The notes beneath the pieces were generated by a model, which worked only from the letters and a program-made list of their open reading frames with translations, did no database searches and was not told where the DNA came from. Position numbers and translations under genes: made by a program. A stretch of 10,197 nt of DNA, taken from positions 1 to 10,197 of the forward strand of contig JAGHAM010000037.1 in assembly GCA_021161465.1 (NCBI GenBank), given 5' to 3'. This stretch comes from Candidatus Iainarchaeum sp. (GTDB lineage Archaea; B1Sed10-29; WALL01; JAGHAM01). Of the stretch, positions 5,880 to 10,197 are shown in pieces. Position 1 is the stretch's first letter; each line of letters begins with the position of its first letter.

Positions 5880-6253
5880 GCAATCACTTCTCCTTTTATC
5901 TTAACCAAGTCGCCGTTTTTTATTTTTGATATATGCACATGGTCAATCATAGGTATGTCTGATATTATGGCACCGGTCGCAACTATTGGCTCACTTTCCT
6001 CATTCACTATTGCAACTGGGGCCTTCCTGTTTTTCTTAAGCCTGTATATTATATAAGAACCAACGGTGCTACCTTTCCCATTTGGGAACACCAAGACCTT
6101 TCCAGCTACGCTTTTGCCCTTCAATGGGTGCTTCTTTTCTGTAACCACTCCAGTTTTTGGGTCAACACCGCCATAGAAAGATATCGGCTCTTTTGAAACT
6201 AATGCCTTGCCTTCAGCCTCTCCAGATTTTATAACTCTCCCTCTTGCTCTCAT
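5861..6253 (-). CDS. Phosphomevalonate dehydratase small subunit (aconitase X swivel domain)
   Basis: This is the small partner of the two-subunit enzyme that dehydrates mevalonate 5-phosphate to trans-anhydromevalonate 5-phosphate. It corresponds to the swivelling domain of aconitases (the family once called DUF126). From ATG 6253 it has 130 residues, normal for the family. Recognisable parts: MRARGRVIKSGEAEGKALVS, then SFYGGVDPKTG, the hallmark FPNGKGSTVGSYI active-site loop, then AIVNEESEPIVATGAIISDIPMID. The start is decided by AGGTGG (6265-6260), 6 bases before the ATG, and by the ATGA overlap with the large-subunit stop. An upstream in-frame ATG (6298) would overlap the large subunit by 49 bases and is less likely. 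The order large-small-kinase-isomerase follows the pathway. Confidence 0.94.
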   Translation of the reverse strand: MRARGRVIKSGEAEGKALVSKEPISFYGGVDPKTGVVTEKKHPLKGKSVAGKVLVFPNGKGSTVGSYIIYRLKKNRKAPVAIVNEESEPIVATGAIISDIPMIDHVHISKIKNGDLVKIKGEVIAWKSSH

Positions 6254-7449
6254 CTTTTCCCACCTGTTGCTATACTCATACATTCCTCCGTGGTGCATAG
6301 CAATGTTTTGAACTTGTTACTGCCTCTTCCATAATAACAGGCTTTAGCAGAGTTGGTTGCCATCACGTGAAATCTGCCTTTTAACGGGGCAACTGCCATA
6401 CAGGTGTCTGGAACAACTTTAGCGCCAGCTTTGTTTATTGCTTTTAAGTAACCCCTCCTCTTTGCCATCTCCATTACCCTTCTTGAAGTGGTTATCCAGG
6501 TTTCAACTTCAACTCTCTTGCCCCTGAGAAGTTCCGATATAAATTTTATTTCTTCAAGTGATGCATGTGGACAACCAATGGCAACGAAGTCAACTTTCCC
6601 TGTTTCGTCCGTTATCCCAGCCCTTGCATCCTTAATCTCTTCCTCGTCGACTACAATTTTCTCCTCTGGTTTTGGGTAAATGCCTTTTAAGGCTTCTGGG
6701 GTTATGCCCTCTATATGAAACAGCGGTGGCCCGCCGTATGTGACTATGCTCGCGCTGAGCGACTTCAATTCGTCTACTGTGGCAGAGGGGATGCCAGTTA
6801 TAAGCGGTATTTTTCCAGGGAAGTTTTTCCCAATCCAGTATCCAAGTGCCCCAAAGTCAGATATGCGTTCGATGTCTGTTTTCACATTAACCAGCAATTG
6901 CGGCTTTCTGTTTTTCTTGAGATGTAATCCATAATATGGTGTCTTTCCTATTATGGCTGCAGCCAGAGCTGATGGCCCGCCCTCGCGATTGGTCCTCGCG
7001 CCCACAGCAGAGTTTATGTATGTAACCGCGCTGGATTCGCTCCATGCAAGATGTTGCCCATATTCGGGTTTAACTCCAATAAGGTAAGGTGTGCATGTGC
7101 AGGTTGCCCTTATGCCCATTTTCTTGTAAGCGTTTATAACCTCAAGTTGCTTCTCAGCGAATTCTTTGGGTACCCCTAACTTTTTCCAGTTTAACAAATC
7201 CATTCCAGCTGGATTTAGCATTGCAGGAACAGTAGCCTTTACGCCAGTTGCAGCAAGCTCCTCTAGGAACTCCAGGCCAGCATCGCCGAGGTTAGAGTAA
7301 GATACCCCAGCAACCTGGACACTCTTGACAGGGAATAACCTGCTCGCATCATAAATCTTTCCAAGCGCGGCTAGTATCTCCATGGCTTTTTGCTTTCCGG
7401 GTCCTTCCTCCCCATCGAGGATTCTTTGCTCTTCACGTGTTAGGAGCAT
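6250..7449 (-). CDS. Phosphomevalonate dehydratase large subunit (aconitase X catalytic)
   Basis: This is the iron-sulfur catalytic subunit (family once called DUF521, aconitase X) that removes water from mevalonate 5-phosphate in the modified archaeal mevalonate pathway. Its 399 residues fit the family. In order: N-terminal VQVAGVSYSNLGDAG; TCTCTPY (116-122) with Cys119 a likely cluster ligand; ESSAVTYINSAVGARTNREG (138-157), the strongest signature, followed by GPSALAAAIIG; GCPH (292-295) with Cys293; and PDTC (347-350) with Cys350. Those three cysteines are where the cluster ligands are expected, by analogy with family members. Others (117, 371, 385, 390) are less certain. A sugar-acid or proline-related aconitase X role is possible in general, but the neighbours make the mevalonate role firm. 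The start has a modest AGGA site. The 40-base gap upstream contains TTTTATTAA at about 7480-7471, a possible internal promoter. Confidence 0.94.
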   Translation of the reverse strand: MLLTREEQRILDGEEGPGKQKAMEILAALGKIYDASRLFPVKSVQVAGVSYSNLGDAGLEFLEELAATGVKATVPAMLNPAGMDLLNWKKLGVPKEFAEKQLEVINAYKKMGIRATCTCTPYLIGVKPEYGQHLAWSESSAVTYINSAVGARTNREGGPSALAAAIIGKTPYYGLHLKKNRKPQLLVNVKTDIERISDFGALGYWIGKNFPGKIPLITGIPSATVDELKSLSASIVTYGGPPLFHIEGITPEALKGIYPKPEEKIVVDEEEIKDARAGITDETGKVDFVAIGCPHASLEEIKFISELLRGKRVEVETWITTSRRVMEMAKRRGYLKAINKAGAKVVPDTCMAVAPLKGRFHVMATNSAKACYYGRGSNKFKTLLCTTEECMSIATGGKR

Positions 7450-7489
7450 AATTATTCTTCCTGCAGCACTTAATAAAAGCTTTATTTCG

Positions 7490-8128
7490 CTAATCTGCGA
7501 GTTTTCCTATAATCTCACTTACCTCTCTAAAATTCGATGCTATAAAGTCTGCGTTAGCAAGGTCGGACTTCTCAAGAGTGGTGGTTATACCAATAGATAT
7601 CATCCCTGCTTTGTTTGCAGCTTCTATTCCTCTGGGTGCATTGTCAACTACAGCACACTCTTCTGGCTTTACCCCCATTTTCTCAGCGGTTTTTAAAAAT
7701 AGTTCCGGGTTTGGTTTTGATTCATGAACTTCATCACTTGTTGTCACAGCATCGAATAATTTCATGTTCTCACCTAAAATGTCTGCAATATTCTCGAGGT
7801 ATCCTCCACTTGCCAGCCCGACAAGAAAGCCTCTTGCCTTCAACCCTTTTATTAGCTTTATCGGCTCTGGCCATGGCTTTATTTTGGAGCGAGTTTCCCT
7901 AAACACCTTGAGCTTCTCTTTGTGGATTTCCTCGACCAGAGGGTCATTAATGTCTTTGCCGACAAGTTCGGATAATATCTTCTTGATGTTTGCACCTTCT
8001 AGCAGGAACAGGTCCCGGTCTTTGAATTCTATCCCCCTCTTAGCAAGTATCTTCCTAATCTGATTGACACTGATAAAGATGGTTCCTGCCAGAACGCCAT
8101 CGAAATCGAATATAACTGCCTTTAACAT
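7490..8128 (-). CDS. HAD-superfamily phosphatase-like hydrolase (subfamily IA), substrate unknown
   Basis: This is a 212-residue haloacid dehalogenase-fold enzyme of the phosphoglycolate phosphatase/beta-phosphoglucomutase type. All four motifs are visible: DFDGVL with nucleophile Asp8 and acid/base Asp10; Ser107 in LASGGY; Lys138 in ESKPNPELF; and Asp162 in VVDNAPRGIEAANKAGM. Motif IV has Asp-Asn-Ala where the commonest form is Glu/Asp-Asp-Ser. Related (E/D)NA variants occur in this subfamily. The helical cap lies between about residues 15 and 85. AAGGAGG (8142-8136), 7 bases before the ATG, is the strongest ribosome binding site in the operon. The gene lies 22 bases after the UbiD-type decarboxylase and 40 before the dehydratase, so it is embedded in the mevalonate operon. 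No HAD step is known in that pathway. A role on a C5 monophosphate is an inference from position only. Confidence 0.9.
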   Translation of the reverse strand: MLKAVIFDFDGVLAGTIFISVNQIRKILAKRGIEFKDRDLFLLEGANIKKILSELVGKDINDPLVEEIHKEKLKVFRETRSKIKPWPEPIKLIKGLKARGFLVGLASGGYLENIADILGENMKLFDAVTTSDEVHESKPNPELFLKTAEKMGVKPEECAVVDNAPRGIEAANKAGMISIGITTTLEKSDLANADFIASNFREVSEIIGKLAD

Positions 8129-8150
8129 ATGATTGCCTCCTTAGCCCAGT

Positions 8151-9470
8151 TTACAGTCCGTAGTCATTTAGTGACAGTTTCTTGTATCTTACCCTCTTGA
8201 ATTCTTTCTTATCCTTGCCCCAGGGTATTGTTGCATCAAACCCTGCTTTGCTGGTTATGGCTTTCTTACCCTCTGGCTTCTCCGCGCTTGGGTCAAGGGA
8301 ACTCGATGGTTGATTTTCCATCAACAAAATGTCTTTATCAGCCTGGAACCTCGTGGCTATTGCCCACTCAACCTGCGATGGGTCATGTATGTCAACATCC
8401 TCATCAACCACCACACAGTGCTTTAGGGACTTATGGCCTTTGAATGCTGCCTGAATAGCCTTTTTCCCGTCGTCAGGGGCGCGCTTCTTTATCTGGATAG
8501 CAGCATGAAGCCAGGAGCAGCCACCTGGTGTTATCAAAACATCCCTGCAGTCACAAACTTTGTTGACCTCGTTGTATACCGTTGGCTCACGTGGCATCCC
8601 CATTAAGAGCTTGTGCTCTGGCCCCCCTGGGAGGAGGGCATGATACAGGGCATCTTTCCTGTGAGTTATGCAGTCAATTTCCACAACTGGCTGTTGCCTT
8701 TCAAAGTCCATAGTATTTGTAAGGTCTACAAATGGACCTTCTATTCCTTTGTTGCCGGTTATTCTTCCCTCAAGCACTATTTCTGAGCTGGCTGGAACTT
8801 CAAGGTCTTTGGTAATGCACTTAACCAGAGGAGTCTTAGCAAGCGCGTTAGCTATGCTGAACTCATCCACCCCTTTTGGTGGTGAGGTCGCAGCGGCAAG
8901 CATTGCCTGTATTGGCGCGCCTATGCAGAAAGCAATCTCAAGTTCTTTGCCCTTTGATAGAGCAGCTCTTAAGGCTGTATCTGTTCCTCTTCCCTCAACA
9001 ATCCTAACAGTGAAAGTATTTTCCCCGGTCTTCATGAGCCTGTGGAAACAGACATTCCTGCCGTATTTTGGGTCCTTGATGACAGCTATGGCAGACGTTA
9101 TGTATGGTCCACCATCTGTTTCAAAATGAGTTAGGATGGGTAGTGAGTTCAGGTTTGCTTTCCTTTCTACAACTTCCTGGCAGGGTGCATTTTCAACTAG
9201 CTCTGCTTTGGCTGGGTGCTCGATTGCGTTTGCCATTGATTTTATCAGCTGGTTTTCATCCACACCTAGGGCTTTTGCAAAATATCGTCTGGAGGAGCAA
9301 ATACCAGAGACAACTTTATACTCGCTGCCTTTCACGTTCTCGTAGAGGATGGCTTTCTCTCCAACCTGGCTCTGGACCGCTGCTAATTCCAAATAAGGGT
9401 CAATGGGTTTTTCAACCCGTGCCAACTCCCCATTTGCTTCGAGCCAGCTGACAAGTTCCCTGAAGTTCAC
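8151..9470 (-). CDS. UbiD-family decarboxylase, probable anhydromevalonate phosphate decarboxylase
   Basis: By context this enzyme decarboxylates trans-anhydromevalonate 5-phosphate to isopentenyl phosphate using prenylated FMN. Its 439 residues match the archaeal branch and are shorter than bacterial UbiD (about 490). Seen in order: RELVSWLEANGELARVEKPI at the N-terminus, ILTHFETDGGPYIT (112-125), RNVCFHRLM (138-146) and VRIVEGRGTD (155-164) in the cofactor region, VPASSEIVLEG (225-235), the active-site EGPFVD (244-249), PGGPEHKLLMG (281-291), SSSLDPSA (389-396) and SKAGFDAT (407-414). In the better-known UbiD enzymes the fourth motif from the end reads EGPFGE, so Asp249 stands where a Glu is usual. 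The start is GTG (9470-9468), set by a perfect GGTGAT site 5 bases upstream. It overlaps the UbiX stop as GTGA. The adjacent UbiX and downstream dehydratase and kinase support this role over an aromatic-acid decarboxylase. Confidence 0.94.
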   Translation of the reverse strand: MNFRELVSWLEANGELARVEKPIDPYLELAAVQSQVGEKAILYENVKGSEYKVVSGICSSRRYFAKALGVDENQLIKSMANAIEHPAKAELVENAPCQEVVERKANLNSLPILTHFETDGGPYITSAIAVIKDPKYGRNVCFHRLMKTGENTFTVRIVEGRGTDTALRAALSKGKELEIAFCIGAPIQAMLAAATSPPKGVDEFSIANALAKTPLVKCITKDLEVPASSEIVLEGRITGNKGIEGPFVDLTNTMDFERQQPVVEIDCITHRKDALYHALLPGGPEHKLLMGMPREPTVYNEVNKVCDCRDVLITPGGCSWLHAAIQIKKRAPDDGKKAIQAAFKGHKSLKHCVVVDEDVDIHDPSQVEWAIATRFQADKDILLMENQPSSSLDPSAEKPEGKKAITSKAGFDATIPWGKDKKEFKRVRYKKLSLNDYGL

Positions 9471-10036
9471 TCTCCATCACCCCATTCTTTATAAAGTTCA
9501 TGCTTAATCCCAATCAATTCGAATACCCTGCCAACTATATAATTTTCTAGGTCTCTCATACTCCTTGGTTTTATGTAATAGTTCACAACAGGAGGTAGAA
9601 TTGAGCATCCTGCTCTCTTTGCCTTAACCATATTTTCAAGTTGTGGAAGCGTTAGGGGTGTTTCCCTTGGCACCAGTATAACTGGCCGTTCCTGCTTTAG
9701 GCTAACCCCAGCAGCTCTTGCTATTGCATTGTCTTCAATTCCATTAGCAACTTTAGCCAAGGTGTTCATGGAGCAGGGCATAATAACCATAGCGTCAAGT
9801 GCAAAGCTGCCTGAACATATCCTGGATGAAATATCTTCAGGTTCGTACCAAAACTCACTGAGTGCTTTAAGGTCGTTTACCCCAAGTTCGCTTTCTTTAT
9901 CCATGACTACCCGTGCATTCTTACTCATCACTAGGTGCCTTTCTACTTTCTTGTTCCCAAGTTCATCCAGCATCCTGACTACAAGTGGAAATCCACTACC
10001 TCCAGTTACGGCAACTAATATTTTCATGGCTGGCAT
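9467..10036 (-). CDS. ubiX: Flavin prenyltransferase (UbiX family)
   Basis: This enzyme joins a dimethylallyl group from dimethylallyl phosphate to FMN, forming the prenylated FMN cofactor needed by UbiD-type decarboxylases. It has 189 residues, the usual size. Motifs: KILVAVTGGSGFPL (5-18, flavin-binding start), MVIMPCSMNTLAKVANGIED (83-102), LKQERPVILVPRETPL (113-128) with Lys114 and Arg124 in the phosphate-binding area, and the PPVVNYYIKPRSM segment (148-160) with the C-terminal Tyr/Arg used for the prenyl phosphate. The ATG at 10036 has GGAGG (10048-10044) 7 bases upstream. An ATG at 10027 (MKILV) is an alternative with poorer spacing. It is the first gene of the operon within the window and overlaps the decarboxylase start by 4 bases, which links cofactor synthesis to the enzyme that needs it. 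Confidence 0.96.
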   Translation of the reverse strand: MPAMKILVAVTGGSGFPLVVRMLDELGNKKVERHLVMSKNARVVMDKESELGVNDLKALSEFWYEPEDISSRICSGSFALDAMVIMPCSMNTLAKVANGIEDNAIARAAGVSLKQERPVILVPRETPLTLPQLENMVKAKRAGCSILPPVVNYYIKPRSMRDLENYIVGRVFELIGIKHELYKEWGDGE

Positions 10037-10080
10037 CTAATTTCCTCCTAACGTGCCCCTGCTAACCCTTTTGTAGTTCA

Positions 10081-10090
10081 TAATAAAAAA
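10081..10090 (-). promoter_or_regulatory. T-rich element: terminator of the upstream gene and/or TATA box of the ubiX operon
   Basis: TTTTTTATTA on the minus strand lies 8 bases after the stop of the partial gene at the right edge and 45 bases before the ubiX ATG. A run of six T fits the oligo-T terminators of archaea. The same stretch is A/T-rich enough to act as a weak TATA box, placing a transcription start near 10060 and leaving a leader of about 24 bases that includes the GGAGG site. Either reading would make ubiX the first gene of its own transcript. Neither is certain. Confidence 0.35.
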
Positions 10091-10097
10091 GATTGCC

Positions 10098-10197
10098 CTA
10101 GTCAATCGTCGTTTCTATTATCACTTCTGGATTAAGGCTTTCCCAAGAGCTTTTTACTGCCATTTTGCTATTTTTATCTACCAAAGCGATTACACAC
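10098..10197 (-). CDS. C-terminal end of an unidentified gene (partial at the right edge)
   Basis: A minus-strand frame is open from the window edge to TAG at 10100-10098. It encodes about 32 residues: CVIALVDKNSKMAVKSSW, then ESLNPEVIIETTID at the C-terminus. The composition (a beta-strand-like VIALVDK, then a surface strand) looks like a real protein end, it has the strand and position expected of an operon neighbour, and the other minus-strand frames close early. It is too short to name. Given the cluster it could be another isoprenoid gene, but nothing in these residues shows that. Confidence 0.5.
   Translation of the reverse strand, partial: CVIALVDKNSKMAVKSSWESLNPEVIIETTID

Noticed and set aside
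6254-6298. Upstream in-frame ATG extending the dehydratase small subunit by 15 residues
   Set aside because: The extension lies wholly inside the large-subunit gene. The downstream ATG has an AGGTGG site at ideal spacing and an ATGA overlap.
8668-9129. Plus-strand open frame of 153 codons opposite the UbiD-type gene
   Set aside because: It is antisense to a clearly conserved enzyme and its product resembles no protein.

Overview
The window is archaeal. The evidence is ribosomal proteins L7Ae, S28e and L24e in the archaeal order, an archaeal/eukaryotic-type (GlnRS-like) glutamyl-tRNA synthetase, A/T-rich TATA boxes about 25 bases before starts, GGTGA/GGAGG ribosome binding sites, and the archaea-specific lower mevalonate pathway. 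The lineage cannot be fixed from this stretch. The gene order fits Euryarchaeota or a DPANN-like relative. GTG and TTG starts are common.

Layout: (1) Positions 1-1031, minus strand: a ribosomal protein operon L7Ae > S28e > L24e. L24e runs off the left edge, and both L7Ae and L24e carry long charged C-terminal tails. (2) Positions 1084-1587, minus strand: a small unrecognised four-helix membrane protein with a Cys-x6-Cys motif. (3) Positions 1744-2335, plus strand: the only plus-strand unit, with a clear TATA box and two unrecognised small genes (a soluble 117-aa protein and a 72-aa two-helix membrane protein). (4) Positions 2349-10036, minus strand: a tightly packed block, in transcription order flavin prenyltransferase (UbiX), UbiD-family decarboxylase, HAD hydrolase, phosphomevalonate dehydratase large and small subunits, isopentenyl phosphate kinase, type 2 IPP isomerase, and glutamyl-tRNA synthetase. 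(5) Positions 10098-10197, minus strand: the C-terminal end of one more gene.

The block in (4) encodes the whole lower half of the modified archaeal mevalonate pathway. Mevalonate 5-phosphate is dehydrated by the two-subunit aconitase X-type enzyme to trans-anhydromevalonate 5-phosphate. The UbiD-family enzyme, using prenylated FMN made by UbiX, decarboxylates this to isopentenyl phosphate. Isopentenyl phosphate kinase then makes IPP, and the FMN-dependent isomerase makes DMAPP. Most junctions overlap (GTGA or ATGA type) or lie within 22-40 bases, so co-expression is very likely. The HAD hydrolase has no assigned step in this pathway. The UbiX prenyl donor, dimethylallyl phosphate, is itself derived from the pathway product, which makes the cluster a closed loop. 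No tRNA, rRNA, CRISPR array, insertion sequence or long repeat was seen.
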